From Verrucomicrobiia bacterium (lineage in GTDB: Bacteria > Verrucomicrobiota > Verrucomicrobiia > JABWAM01): a stretch of 64,000 bases of DNA. Every line of letters begins with the position of its first letter. Position 1 is the first letter of the stretch. The DNA lies in NCBI GenBank assembly GCA_028687435.1, contig JAQUAF010000001.1, forward strand, positions 155,812 through 219,811, in the 5' to 3' direction. Of the stretch, positions 1 through 7,767 are shown piece after piece. Below the pieces are notes generated by a model, which worked only from the letters and a program-made list of their open reading frames with translations, was not told the origin of the DNA and did not search any database. A program made the translations under genes and the position numbers.

Positions 1-38
1 CCTGTCAAAAAATCCCTCACCCAACAAAGGAGCGCACC

Positions 39-383
39 ATGCCCTACATCATGATCCAAACCAACGCAAAGATTGACGCCGTCCGAAGCCAGGAAATCGC
101 CAGCCAGATTTCCTCATTTGCCGCCAAACAACTTTCAAAGCCCGAGTCGGTGGTCATGACCGCCATTGAAGCCAACACCGCCATGACCTTTGGCGGAAGC
201 GCCGCCCCAGCCGCCTATGTCGAGGTGAAAAGCATCGGTTTCCCGGCCGCCAAGGCCGCCGAACACAGCGCAGCCTTCTGCGGTTTCCTGGAAAAAGAAC
301 TGGGACTGCCCAAAAACCGCGTCTTCATCGAATTCACCGACATCAAAGGCGCCCTCTGGGGATACAACGGCGGCACGTGCTGA
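39..383 (+). CDS. MIF / phenylpyruvate tautomerase-like protein
   Basis: This 114-residue protein has the normal length of the macrophage migration inhibitory factor/tautomerase superfamily. After Met1 is removed the chain begins with Pro, the catalytic base of the superfamily, followed by a first beta strand (PYIMIQTN). Lysines at 30 and 34 lie near the position of the MIF active-site lysine, and the C-terminal WGYNGGT resembles the MIF C-terminal strand. A good ribosome binding site (AAGGAG) lies just upstream of the ATG. The gene is probably monocistronic, because a repeat-filled gap follows it. The physiological substrate cannot be told from sequence: bacterial members act on enol/keto acids or have unknown roles. 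The family call is firm, the reaction is inferred. Confidence 0.85.
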   Translation: MPYIMIQTNAKIDAVRSQEIASQISSFAAKQLSKPESVVMTAIEANTAMTFGGSAAPAAYVEVKSIGFPAAKAAEHSAAFCGFLEKELGLPKNRVFIEFTDIKGALWGYNGGTC

Positions 384-393
384 TCCCGGGGTT

Positions 394-640
394 AAGCCGC
401 GCCCAAGGCCCGGCAACTGCTCGACGAAACATGCTCGATGCACGACGCACCCCACCTTAATCCTCCCCTTGGCAAGGGGAGGCTCAATTTAAGCCCCTCC
501 TTGACAAGGAGGGGTTGGGGAGGTCCGCCTCTTGCATAAAAATCCTGTCAATCCTGTTAATCCTGTCAAAAAATCTTTTTGCCATGGTGCTTTCGTGCCA
601 ACTTTGAAATTCCTAAACATTAAATCTGATCCTGTCCATC
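394..640 (+). repeat. Composite dispersed repeat, copy A
   Basis: This intergenic stretch has no convincing gene. It holds the modules shared with other gaps in the window: a GCCC/GGGC palindrome, the CTCGAYG heptamer module, an inverted CCTCCTTGACAAGGAGG-type block, the nonamer run AATCCTGTC/AATCCTGTT/AATCCTGTC, and the tail module CTTTGAAATTCCTAAACATT. The same order nonamers-GCGCTTTCGTGCCA-tail occurs near 59.5 kb and, inverted, near 39.3 kb. Confidence 0.8.
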
Positions 641-660
641 GATGTGAATTTCATAAACAA

Positions 661-1368
661 ATGCCTGAACTGACCCCATCCGAAAACTGGCTGTATCTTG
701 AACACGGCGCGGCCCCGGCAGCATGGAACATGGCCTGCGACCAATGGTTCCTGACCAACGCGAAATCCTTCGGCAAACCCATCCTCCGCACCTACCGGTG
801 GGACTGCCCCAGCCTCTCCATCGGTTATTTCCAAGCCTGGCCGGGGGAACTGGCCTCCCGCTGCGCCGTGGTCCGCCGCCCCACCGGCGGCGCCATGGTT
901 TATCACGGACAAGACCTGACCTTCACCGTCGTGCTCCCCCCCCGTCATCCCTGGCGGCAATTGCCCACCCTCCAACGTTACCAGCAAATCCACCAACGCA
1001 TCGCCCTGCTTTTCAAGAATCGGGGAGACAACGCCCGCCTGTCCAAAACCTGCCAGCCAGCCAAAAATCCGCTGCCCCCCGCCCCCATTGAGGCCTGCTT
1101 CGCCAAAAGCTCCCGCTACGACGTCACCCTCCACGGCCTGAAAGTGGCCGGCGGCGCGCAACGGGTCACCAAGGACGGACTCCTGCACCAGGGAAGCATC
1201 CTCGCCGAAGGACAACCGCCCGTCACCCCCGCCGAATTCCTCCGCACATGGGAAACCACTGGCATCCGCTTTGCCCCCATCTCGCTGACCCCCTCCCAAC
1301 TCGCCGCCATCCAAAATCTGGCCTCAACCCGGTTCAGTTCCAGGGAATGGAACGAGAGGATTGCGTGA
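661..1368 (+). CDS. Lipoate-protein ligase A-like (BPL/LPL catalytic domain)
   Basis: The 235-residue protein has the biotin/lipoate ligase catalytic domain over almost its full length. The ligase signature RRPTGGAMVYHGQDLTF lies at residues 72-88, and a KVAGGAQR segment at 161-168 carries the lysine (K161) matching the lipoyl-AMP-contacting lysine of LplA. The likely role is attachment of lipoate or octanoate to E2 or GcvH proteins in the cytoplasm. I chose ATG 661 because the open frame upstream of it is translated repeat sequence (nonamer run and tail module) and cannot be real protein. There is no separate C-terminal accessory domain, so an LplA-like or LipM/LipL-like transferase are both possible. 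No lipoate-dependent enzyme is encoded in this window. Confidence 0.8.
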   Translation: MPELTPSENWLYLEHGAAPAAWNMACDQWFLTNAKSFGKPILRTYRWDCPSLSIGYFQAWPGELASRCAVVRRPTGGAMVYHGQDLTFTVVLPPRHPWRQLPTLQRYQQIHQRIALLFKNRGDNARLSKTCQPAKNPLPPAPIEACFAKSSRYDVTLHGLKVAGGAQRVTKDGLLHQGSILAEGQPPVTPAEFLRTWETTGIRFAPISLTPSQLAAIQNLASTRFSSREWNERIA

Positions 1369-1371
1369 CCA

Positions 1372-2349
1372 TTATTCCGCCGTCACGCGGCCCAGGCGGG
1401 AAAAAAGCCGTTTCCGGATTCCCTCCAGGTACAACTCATCCTGCACCTTGCTGCCCGAGCGGCGGGTCACATGAAGTTCGCCGCCAAACCGTCCCTTGGT
1501 CGTGCGAAACAACCCGGTCACCACATCCAATCCGGCGGTTGTCACTTCATCGGCCACATGATAGAGGAGCCCCTGCCGGTCCGGAATCTCCACATGCAAG
1601 ATGTTGTGATGCGCGGAATCCCGGTTGTTCCAAGCCATGTAGGTTTCCTTTGGCGTCCGCTGTCCCGGCGCCCTTGCGCCCGGTTCCTTCCCCTTCTGGG
1701 ATTCAAAGGAAAAGGTTTCCTTTCCATTCAAGGCCCGGGTCAGCAGCCGTGTCATTTCCCTGAGCGCGGGCTCGACCGCGCCTTTTGCGCGTTCGCTGCG
1801 ATTGACGCAAAACACGTCCAGCGCCAGATCGTCGCTGCGGGTATAAACAAAGGCCTTGCAGACATTCAACTCCACGGCGGCCATGGCGCCGGAAATGGCG
1901 GCAAACAGCCCGGCGCAATCCCACGCGCAAACCGCCACCCGGAAGCAGGATCGCTCGTCACGACGCTGCCAGTCCACCACCGGGGAGATTCCCTCGCCGG
2001 CCTCTCCAGACAAATGCTCAAAAAAACGGTGCATCACCGCCAGATGCCATCGCACCTCAACCGTATTGACATTGCGCCAATAATCCAGGGGCATCTTGGC
2101 AAAATGCGCCTCCGCCTCGTCCCTGGAAACCCCTTTTGGCATGGACCGCGCCAGGGATTTCCACAAAACCGCCCGCTGTCCGGCCAGAAACCGCCGGCTT
2201 GGCGAAGACGCGCCACCCCCTTCATTTCCTCCAAAAGGGCAAACCGTCCCCGCGCACCGGCCCGACTGACATAACGCCCGTTTCCGGCCGCCACCACCAC
2301 CGCCTTGTTTGATTGCGGAACCCACAGTCCTCCCTTCTATCGTCATCAT
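1372..2349 (-). CDS. Double ACT-domain protein resembling the C-terminal half of GlnD
   Basis: This protein of about 325 residues looks like the C-terminal half of the PII uridylyltransferase GlnD. A linker with FAKMPLDYW (about residues 83-91), as found between the HD and ACT regions of GlnD, precedes two ACT domains, at about 134-185 and 250-310 (the second starts HVEIPDRQGLLYHV). No nucleotidyltransferase motif (GSxxR...DxD) and no HD motif is visible, so it cannot uridylylate or deuridylylate PII. It is more likely an amino-acid (glutamine?) sensor or a decayed glnD. The start is uncertain: ATG at 2349 or 2346 was chosen over an upstream TTG, and the first 60 residues are low-complexity and Gly/Arg rich. 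It converges with the lipoate ligase gene, 3 bp apart. Confidence 0.65.
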   Translation of the reverse strand: MMTIEGRTVGSAIKQGGGGGGRKRALCQSGRCAGTVCPFGGNEGGGASSPSRRFLAGQRAVLWKSLARSMPKGVSRDEAEAHFAKMPLDYWRNVNTVEVRWHLAVMHRFFEHLSGEAGEGISPVVDWQRRDERSCFRVAVCAWDCAGLFAAISGAMAAVELNVCKAFVYTRSDDLALDVFCVNRSERAKGAVEPALREMTRLLTRALNGKETFSFESQKGKEPGARAPGQRTPKETYMAWNNRDSAHHNILHVEIPDRQGLLYHVADEVTTAGLDVVTGLFRTTKGRFGGELHVTRRSGSKVQDELYLEGIRKRLFSRLGRVTAE

Positions 2350-2431
2350 CGCCAAAATACAACTATTTTTATCACCCAATGTAACTTATCCGCGCCAATT
2401 CTCATCCCCCCCTTCGACCTTCAGCCTGTTC

Positions 2432-3013
2432 TTATAATTGTTTCACCACTCGCGCGGGATTGCCCGCCACAACCACATTGGCCGGCACATCCTGGGCCAC
2501 CACGGCGCCCGCCCCGACCACCGAATTCTCACCGATGGTGACACCCTTCAAAATGATCGCCCCCATGCCGATCCACACATTGTCCGCGATCCGCACCGGC
2601 TTGGTGGGAATGGGCGGCCGCGGCTCGGTCGCCAGATAGGGATTCAGCACCAGGCAATCCCGCTTGCGCTGCTCCGGATCCAACGGATGAAAATCCGAAT
2701 CCGCAATGCCCACGTTCCATGAGATGAGACAATAATTGCCAATCACGACCTCCTCCTCGCACATGATCACCGCGCCATTGCACAAGGTGTGGTCCCCGAC
2801 CACGCAACGCCCCTGCCCTTTCACCGCAAAGGAACAGCCGGAATACACGGAACAATACTTCCCGAATTTCACCGCCGGATTGCGGGTCGATTTGCAAAAC
2901 CGGAACACCGCCGCGGTTTCCAGATAAAACCCGTCCTCAAACTCGACATTGGGAGGGACCTCCCCATTGTACCAGTCGTATTCAACCCTCCGGTTGATGA
3001 CATTCGTGGGCAT
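2432..3013 (-). CDS. Hexapeptide-repeat acyltransferase (maltose/galactoside acetyltransferase-like)
   Basis: The 193-residue protein is built from left-handed beta-helix hexapeptide repeats, seen from about residue 45 to 185. The C-terminal part has the typical [29 protein letters not shown] progression, split here by residue numbering at about 145-175, ending in NPARVVK. It is a cytoplasmic acetyl- or acyl-CoA-dependent O- or N-acyltransferase that would act as a trimer. The N-terminal half differs from LacA/Maa and has a cysteine-containing segment (CSVYSGCSF), so the acceptor is unknown; sugars of surface polysaccharides are the usual guess. It lies 48 bp downstream of the hydrogenase operon on the same strand but is unrelated in function. 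Confidence 0.8.
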   Translation of the reverse strand: MPTNVINRRVEYDWYNGEVPPNVEFEDGFYLETAAVFRFCKSTRNPAVKFGKYCSVYSGCSFAVKGQGRCVVGDHTLCNGAVIMCEEEVVIGNYCLISWNVGIADSDFHPLDPEQRKRDCLVLNPYLATEPRPPIPTKPVRIADNVWIGMGAIILKGVTIGENSVVGAGAVVAQDVPANVVVAGNPARVVKQL

Positions 3014-3061
3014 GCCTCACCAAAGCATCCCAACCCGGCCTGTTGCAACCAAAATCACCCT

Positions 3062-3574
3062 TCACCCCAAAACCCCCTCAAAAACCTCCGCCAGCATTGC
3101 GCCCGTCTTCTCCGCCGCCCTGGCCACGCCCGGACTCACCTTCCGCCCATAATTCATCTGCCGGGGCTGGATGCCCACCACCATCGCCTCAAAAGCCTGG
3201 TCCTTCAGCATATAATCGATCATGACCGACAACGGCAGTTGATGAGTCGAACAGGACAACCCCTCCATGTCATGGGGACCAAACACCTCCACCCGCCCCC
3301 CGCGTTTGCCCATGTCCGCCGCGTCCAGCACCACCAGATGCGTGGGCTGCCACGCGCGAATGGCGCCCGTCAGATTCTCCGGAGCGGTTTCGCCAAGAAA
3401 AACTTTCACCTTCCTTTTCCACCGGCATCCGGACGCCCGGCGGCGCTTCTCAACATTTCTTCCCGCCAGCATTCCCGCGGCATCGTCGCCGCGCCACTCC
3501 GACCCCACGGCCAGCACCGCCACCCGCGCCGCGTCACGCAACCGGTTTTTCAGGCTCTGCCTCAGGCTTGGCAT
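3062..3574 (-). CDS. Hydrogenase maturation endopeptidase (HycI/HyaD-type)
   Basis: This 170-residue protein is the predicted nickel-dependent protease that removes the C-terminal peptide of the hydrogenase large subunit. It starts with the family core AVLAVGSEWRGDDAAG, in which the Glu and Asp of GNxxxxDDG-like motifs match nickel-binding residues, continues with LVVLDAADMG, and has a STHQLP segment with the third, histidine, ligand near residue 122. It is the last gene of the hydrogenase operon and its start overlaps the ferredoxin-type subunit gene by 41 bp, unlike the 4-bp overlaps elsewhere in the operon; a later TTG start is possible. Its presence supports the view that the large subunit (4873-6108) is a real NiFe enzyme with a cleavable tail. 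Confidence 0.85.
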   Translation of the reverse strand: MPSLRQSLKNRLRDAARVAVLAVGSEWRGDDAAGMLAGRNVEKRRRASGCRWKRKVKVFLGETAPENLTGAIRAWQPTHLVVLDAADMGKRGGRVEVFGPHDMEGLSCSTHQLPLSVMIDYMLKDQAFEAMVVGIQPRQMNYGRKVSPGVARAAEKTGAMLAEVFEGVLG

Positions 3575-3941
3575 CGGTAGCGTTCCCGGCGTCTTTCAGG
3601 ACGATTTTCAATTTCCGCCGGTCCAACTGGGCCAGCTCAAAATCCGTGGTCATCAACAGGGCGTCCTTGGGACAGGAATCCACGCATTGGCCGCAGTAAA
3701 TGCAGCGGTCCAGATCAATGACCGCCTCGAACTTCTTGTCGCCAATTTTGTTGATGGTGATGGCCTTGGACGGGCAATCGCGCATGCACATCTTGCAGCC
3801 GATGCATTTGCCGGGGATGAAATCCAACCGCCCGCGGAAACGCTCGGGCACATAGGGCCGCACATGGGGATACATCTCGGTGGCAGGTTTTTTCGGCGCA
3901 TGCCGCAAAACTTCCATCAACATTTTTCCGGGTTTTTTCAT
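3534..3941 (-). CDS. Group 4 hydrogenase ferredoxin-type subunit (NuoI/EchF/MbhN-like)
   Basis: The 135-residue iron-sulfur protein has two CxxCxxCxxxCP motifs, cysteines 46/49/52/56 and 80/83/86/90, for two [4Fe-4S] clusters. It would pass electrons from reduced ferredoxin to the small subunit on the cytoplasmic face of the complex. The N-terminal segment PHVRPYVPERFRGRLDF matches the NuoI-type membrane-anchoring region. I chose ATG 3941 because it overlaps the stop of the NuoH-like gene in an ATGA junction, the style used throughout this operon. The C-terminal tail (about residues 117-135) is Lys/Asp/Glu/Pro rich and not part of the fold. Confidence 0.9.
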   Translation of the reverse strand: MKKPGKMLMEVLRHAPKKPATEMYPHVRPYVPERFRGRLDFIPGKCIGCKMCMRDCPSKAITINKIGDKKFEAVIDLDRCIYCGQCVDSCPKDALLMTTDFELAQLDRRKLKIVLKDAGNATDAKPEAEPEKPVA

Positions 3942-4876
3942 GACAGCAACGCCCCTTTCACCGCCAGATTGATCAGGAGCTGAACCAGCGAGGCGGGCGC
4001 GAGATATTTCCAGCAAAAATCAACCATCTGATCGATGCGCAACCGCGCGAAAAGCGTTCGCAAAATGGAGAGCAGCACCACCACAAACAACACCTTGATC
4101 ACATACAGCGCGAACGCCACCCCGGCGGGCAATCCAAGGCCAAAGGGCAGGAAAACCGCCGCCAGCAGGGACGCCCCCACCACCATCTCGATGTCAACCG
4201 CCATGCGGAACAACGCCAGATACCGGCCGCTGTATTCCGTGAACGATCCGGCGACAATCTCCGTCTCCGCCTCCGGAATGTCGAATGGCACCTTTTCCAG
4301 CTTGCCCATGAGCGCCACCAGCGACACGGCAAACCCGATCACATTGAAAATCATGTATCCCGGATGGGCCCGGTAAAATTCCGCCAGTTCGCTGAAATTC
4401 CATGTGCTCGCCAGCATGAAAGGCGCCAGCACCCCCATGAACAACGGCACCTCGTAGGCAAACAACTGGGTCAGGCAACGAACCGACCCGATCATCGCAT
4501 AGAGCGATGTCGAGGACCATCCGCCCAGGAAAAAGGTCAGCGTGGGAATGGTCAGCAGGTAGATGACCACAATCACATCGCCGCTGAACGAAAACAACGC
4601 CTTGGCGCTCCACATGGGGATGTAAAGAGCCGCAGCCGCGGCAGCCGCCACAGCCAGCGCCGGCATCAGGCGGAACATCGTCCGGTCCGCTTCCTCGGGA
4701 ATGATGGTTTCCTTGGAAACCAGCTTGATGAAATCCGCCAATGGCTGGAACCAGGGCGGCCCCACCCGGTGTTGAAGCCGGGCATGGAGCTTGCGATCCA
4801 CAAACTCGCACACCAAGCCGAACAGGCTCAGGAAAAACACGCCGGGAAACACCAGTATGCCGATCAACGCCGTCAC
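3938..4876 (-). CDS. Group 4 hydrogenase membrane subunit (NuoH/EchB/MbhM-like)
   Basis: The 312-residue integral membrane protein has about eight transmembrane helices and connects the hydrophilic hydrogenase arm to the ion-pumping arm. Family features are visible: DRKLHARLQHRVGPPWFQPLADFIKL split over residues 28-53, the LGGWSSTSLYAMIGS loop, and KLEKVPFDIPEAETEIVAG with the conserved acidic residues in the cavity next to the proximal cluster (about residues 192-210). Loops equivalent to the quinone site of complex I are present, but in group 4 hydrogenases this site does not use quinone. It overlaps the genes on both sides by 4 bp (ATGA). Confidence 0.9.
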   Translation of the reverse strand: MTALIGILVFPGVFFLSLFGLVCEFVDRKLHARLQHRVGPPWFQPLADFIKLVSKETIIPEEADRTMFRLMPALAVAAAAAAALYIPMWSAKALFSFSGDVIVVIYLLTIPTLTFFLGGWSSTSLYAMIGSVRCLTQLFAYEVPLFMGVLAPFMLASTWNFSELAEFYRAHPGYMIFNVIGFAVSLVALMGKLEKVPFDIPEAETEIVAGSFTEYSGRYLALFRMAVDIEMVVGASLLAAVFLPFGLGLPAGVAFALYVIKVLFVVVLLSILRTLFARLRIDQMVDFCWKYLAPASLVQLLINLAVKGALLS

Positions 4877-6108
4877 CGCGAGCTCCTTTCCATCATCCGC
4901 CCAAACCGCCGGTTCATATCGCCAAAATCAAGCCCCTGTTTGCGATGCCAGGCAATGCCGTAATCCCGCAACGAATTCCACAGTACCGGTTCTTCATTCC
5001 TGCGCCGGCTTTTCTTCAGCAACACCGCCCGGTCGGTGCAGGAAAAACACGGATCGATCGCCGCGATCACAATGGTGGTGTCCGCCAGATAATTGTCCTC
5101 CAGCATCTTGGCCACCGCCTGCAGATTGGCCAGGGTCGGCGCGCGGATCTTGACCCGCTCCGGCTTGTCGGTGCCATTGCCGCGAACATAATGCACATCC
5201 TCCCCGCGGGGCGCCTCGTAACGGCTCAGGGCCTCGCCGGCGGGAATCTTGCGCGGCGCTTTCACCGCAATCGGCCCCTCGGGCATCCCCTTGCACAACT
5301 GACGGATGATCCGGTAACTCTCCATCAGTTCCAGCAACCGCACCACCGCCCGTCCGTAAACGTCGCTGTGCTTGTCGGTGATCACTTTGAAATCCAACTC
5401 CCCGTAAAGCCCGTACGGATCAGCCTTGCGGGCGTCGCGCTCCAAACCGCAGGCGCGGGCCGTGGGCCCAATGGCTCCCAGCCGCATGGCGTCGTCGTAA
5501 CAAAGCTTTCCAACATTCGACAATCGGGCGATCAGGGTCGATTCCTCGGTCGCCACTTGGACGTAGTATTTCGTCCTTTCCTCAAACGTATCCATGGCCT
5601 TGGTCACCCGTTCGATCTGCCGGGGCGTCACGTCGCGGCGGACTCCGCCGATGGTGTTGATGCCATAGTTGACCCGGTTGCCGGTGAGATCGGCAAGGAT
5701 ATCCATCACCAACTCCCGGTCGCGCCAGGCATACATCAACAGGGTGTCAAATCCCACCTCATGGCCGGCCACTCCCAGCCACAACAGATGGCTGTGGATG
5801 CGTTCCAGTTCGGCGATCAGGGTGCGGATGTACAACCCGCGCCGCGGCAATTGCAGCCCGGCAATCTCCTCCACCGCCTGAATGAAAGCCGTGGAATGGG
5901 AATGGGAACAGATGCCGCACACGCGCTCGACCAGATACATGGCCTGGATATAGGTGCGCTCCTCGCAGGCTTTTTCAATGCCGCGATGGTTATAGCCCAG
6001 ACGCAAATCGATCTCGTAAATTTTTTCTCCGTTGAGCGTCAGGCAAAACCTGGCCGGCTCTTTCAGGGCCGGATGCTGGGGGCCGATGGGAATGGTCACC
6101 TTGCTCAT
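4873..6108 (-). CDS. Group 4 NiFe hydrogenase large (catalytic) subunit (NuoD/EchE/MbhL-like)
   Basis: This 411-residue protein is the catalytic subunit. Both CxxC pairs that hold the NiFe centre are intact: ERVCGICSHSHS with C64 and C67, and DPCFSCTDR with C354 and C357. True complex I NuoD proteins have lost these cysteines, so the complex is a hydrogenase and not an NADH:quinone oxidoreductase. After the DPCFSCTDR motif there are 51 more residues, a tail that the protease encoded at 3062-3574 would be expected to remove after R360. I chose ATG 6108 because it forms an ATGA overlap with the NuoC-like gene; the 14 residues upstream are a shadow. Expected reaction: proton reduction to H2 with ferredoxin electrons, or the reverse. 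Confidence 0.93.
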   Translation of the reverse strand: MSKVTIPIGPQHPALKEPARFCLTLNGEKIYEIDLRLGYNHRGIEKACEERTYIQAMYLVERVCGICSHSHSTAFIQAVEEIAGLQLPRRGLYIRTLIAELERIHSHLLWLGVAGHEVGFDTLLMYAWRDRELVMDILADLTGNRVNYGINTIGGVRRDVTPRQIERVTKAMDTFEERTKYYVQVATEESTLIARLSNVGKLCYDDAMRLGAIGPTARACGLERDARKADPYGLYGELDFKVITDKHSDVYGRAVVRLLELMESYRIIRQLCKGMPEGPIAVKAPRKIPAGEALSRYEAPRGEDVHYVRGNGTDKPERVKIRAPTLANLQAVAKMLEDNYLADTTIVIAAIDPCFSCTDRAVLLKKSRRRNEEPVLWNSLRDYGIAWHRKQGLDFGDMNRRFGRMMERSSR

Positions 6109-6584
6109 GATGCCTTCTCCTTGATGGCGGCCTCTCCGCCGCGTTTCCAATCCTTGCGCAGGGGGAACTGGCCATCCGGCCAGTCATCGGGCAACGGATA
6201 CCGGTTTCCGGGAGGAAGCCCCTCGATCTTCAACCCGAGCAAATCAACCAACTCCCGCTCGTAAATGATTCCGCCGGGGAAAAACGTTCCCACGGATTTC
6301 CATGTGGGATTATCCTTCGGCACGACAACCTTTAGATTGCAAACAATGCCCTCAAGCTGGGCCAGATGATAAATCACGCAAAACTGGCTGGTTTCATCCA
6401 ACCCCGTGATGGTCAGCAGGACGGGAAAATCCATCTGCCGCACAAGATGCGAAAAAATCGCGTCAAAATGTTCGGCGGGCGCGTCAACCCACAGGCGGCG
6501 GGGACGCTGCAACTTGATCTTGCCGTCCAGAAAGGCAAACTTTCCGGTCAACTCCTGCTGGATTTTTTCTTCCGTCCACATCAT
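6105..6584 (-). CDS. Group 4 hydrogenase 30-kDa-type subunit (NuoC/MbhK-like)
   Basis: The 159-residue hydrophilic subunit belongs to the respiratory-chain 30 kDa family. The recognisable stretch runs from about residue 55 (LLTITGLDETSQFCVIYHL) to the family signature FPGGIIYERELVDLLGLKIEG (about 101-121) and ends in PLPDDWPDGQFPLRKDW, the usual C-terminal NuoC/HycE-N motif. It is a structural partner of the large subunit; in formate hydrogenlyase-type enzymes the two are fused, here they are separate genes with a 4-bp overlap. Either of two adjacent ATGs (6584, 6581) may be used; both follow a GGAGGAA-type ribosome site. Confidence 0.87.
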   Translation of the reverse strand: MMWTEEKIQQELTGKFAFLDGKIKLQRPRRLWVDAPAEHFDAIFSHLVRQMDFPVLLTITGLDETSQFCVIYHLAQLEGIVCNLKVVVPKDNPTWKSVGTFFPGGIIYERELVDLLGLKIEGLPPGNRYPLPDDWPDGQFPLRKDWKRGGEAAIKEKAS

Positions 6585-6598
6585 GGGTTCCTCCTGCC

Positions 6599-7099
6599 TT
6601 AAACCGCCGTCCCTTGTTTGACCGGTTCCGCGGCATCGGGCGCGGGAACCGCCCCTTGCGGCGCCGGATCGCCATCCAGACTGCCCAGCAGCTTCACCAC
6701 CCCGTCAATGATCGCTTCCGGACGCACCGGGCAACCGGGGATGTAAGCCGAAACGGGAATCACCGAATCGATTCCGCCCTCAACGCAATAGCAGCCGTTA
6801 AACACCCCGCCCGAACAGGCGCAGGTGCCGGTGGCCACCACAAACTTGGGCTCGGCCATCTGCTCGTAAATGCGAACCAGCCGGTCCTTGATCTGCCGCG
6901 TCACAGGCCCGGAACACACCAGCACGTCCGCATGGCGGGGCGTCCCCTTGAGCAGCACGCCGAAACGTTCCACGTCATAGCGCGGAGTCAGCGCGGCAAT
7001 CACCTCGATGTCGCAGGCATTGCAGGCCCCGGTGTTGAAATGAATGATCCACGGGGATTTGATGCGGGACCAGGTGACGATTTTCTTGATCAATTCCAT
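6599..7099 (-). CDS. Group 4 NiFe hydrogenase small subunit (NuoB/EchC/MbhJ-like)
   Basis: The 166-residue small subunit carries the proximal [4Fe-4S] cluster next to the NiFe site. The first two ligands are C26 and C29 in GACNACDIE, the CxxC spacing typical of Ech/Mbh/Hyc small subunits and different from the adjacent CC of complex I NuoB. C93 in ATGTCACSGG and C123 in PGCPVRPEA complete the cluster. Extra cysteines at 95, 103 and 105 are noticeable. The last 25 residues are Pro/Ala rich and probably unstructured. It sits between the NuoA-like and NuoC-like genes, the same B-C-D order as in complex I operons. Confidence 0.92.
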   Translation of the reverse strand: MELIKKIVTWSRIKSPWIIHFNTGACNACDIEVIAALTPRYDVERFGVLLKGTPRHADVLVCSGPVTRQIKDRLVRIYEQMAEPKFVVATGTCACSGGVFNGCYCVEGGIDSVIPVSAYIPGCPVRPEAIIDGVVKLLGSLDGDPAPQGAVPAPDAAEPVKQGTAV

Positions 7100-7105
7100 G
7101 CGCGG

Positions 7106-7441
7106 TTATCTCCGGTAAAGAATCAACAATCCCACGGCTGAAATCAACAGGTACAGCCCCGCCAGCGCGGCCAGTCCCAACCCGCCGTTCGGCGCCGTGG
7201 TCACCACCAGGGCGATCACATGCATAATGGTGAAGAAAAAGGCGAAGTGAAAAAACTGTCCGTATTCCGGACGGGCCCGGTGCTGTTTGACGTTTTCGCC
7301 GCAGGCGTATGCCTTGGTTGTTCCCGGCGCGACCTTGGCCGGACGCACGGAAAGCCTGGACAACACCAGCGACAACACCCCCGAGGCGGCAAGGATGATC
7401 AGGAAGGCAACCGGCGGGCTCAAAAGGAGGGAATCGTCCAT
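7106..7441 (-). CDS. Hydrogenase membrane subunit, NuoA/MbhI-like
   Basis: The 111-residue protein has three predicted transmembrane helices (about 9-28, 63-82, 89-108). The loop between helices 1 and 2 contains AYACGENV followed by RPEYGQFFHFAFFF, which resembles the YECG...F.FF pattern of NuoA, the subunit that packs against NuoH in complex I. MbhI occupies the equivalent place in Pyrococcus Mbh. Similarity in such a short membrane protein is limited, so the family call rests on this loop, the length and the position directly upstream of the NuoB-like gene (6-bp gap). Confidence 0.7.
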   Translation of the reverse strand: MDDSLLLSPPVAFLIILAASGVLSLVLSRLSVRPAKVAPGTTKAYACGENVKQHRARPEYGQFFHFAFFFTIMHVIALVVTTAPNGGLGLAALAGLYLLISAVGLLILYRR

Positions 7442-7446
7442 GGGGT

Positions 7447-7767
7447 TTATCCTTTCAATTTCCTCAACTGGGTCACATCCAGCGAATTGTTCCGGCGGTA
7501 AACCGCGATGACAATGCCCGCCGCCACGGCCACCACCACCACTTCCAAAACGATCAGGGTGATCGCCAGCGTCTGGGCCAGCGCCACTTTTCCCGTAAGA
7601 TATCCCGCCGCAATGATGAGCAGGGTCACCCCTTTGGTCAGGATTTCAAGCCCGATCAACACACGGATGAAATTGCGCGACATCACCACGCAATACAGGC
7701 CGATCACAAAAAGCAGGATCGCAAAAAAACCGAAAAACGGAACCAGGGAGGAAAATTCGCCGTTCAT
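7447..7767 (-). CDS. Hydrogenase membrane subunit, NuoK/MnhC-like
   Basis: The 106-residue protein has three transmembrane helices and the NuoK/MrpC/HyfE-like pattern: SRNFIRVLIGLEILTKGVTLLI (about 29-50), with the conserved Glu of helix 2, then LAQTLAITLIVLEVVVVAVAAG with the second conserved Glu in helix 3. These buried carboxylates form part of the ion channel in complex I and Mrp antiporters. I chose ATG 7767, which overlaps the NuoJ-like stop codon (ATGA). The C-terminal 17 residues after helix 3 (RRNNSLDVTQL) face the cytoplasm. Confidence 0.85.
   Translation of the reverse strand: MNGEFSSLVPFFGFFAILLFVIGLYCVVMSRNFIRVLIGLEILTKGVTLLIIAAGYLTGKVALAQTLAITLIVLEVVVVAVAAGIVIAVYRRNNSLDVTQLRKLKG

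Noticed and set aside
532..660. N-terminal extension of the lipoate ligase-like protein
   Set aside because: It is the translated nonamer repeat and tail module, found in the same form in non-coding gaps.
4741..6264. Long open reading frame on the plus strand antisense to the hydrogenase genes, and similar long antisense frames elsewhere (27050-28312, 28371-29423, 11667-12956, 53000-54770)
   Set aside because: They follow from the strong G+C bias at third codon positions of the real genes; their translations are His/Gln/Gly rich and show no family motif.
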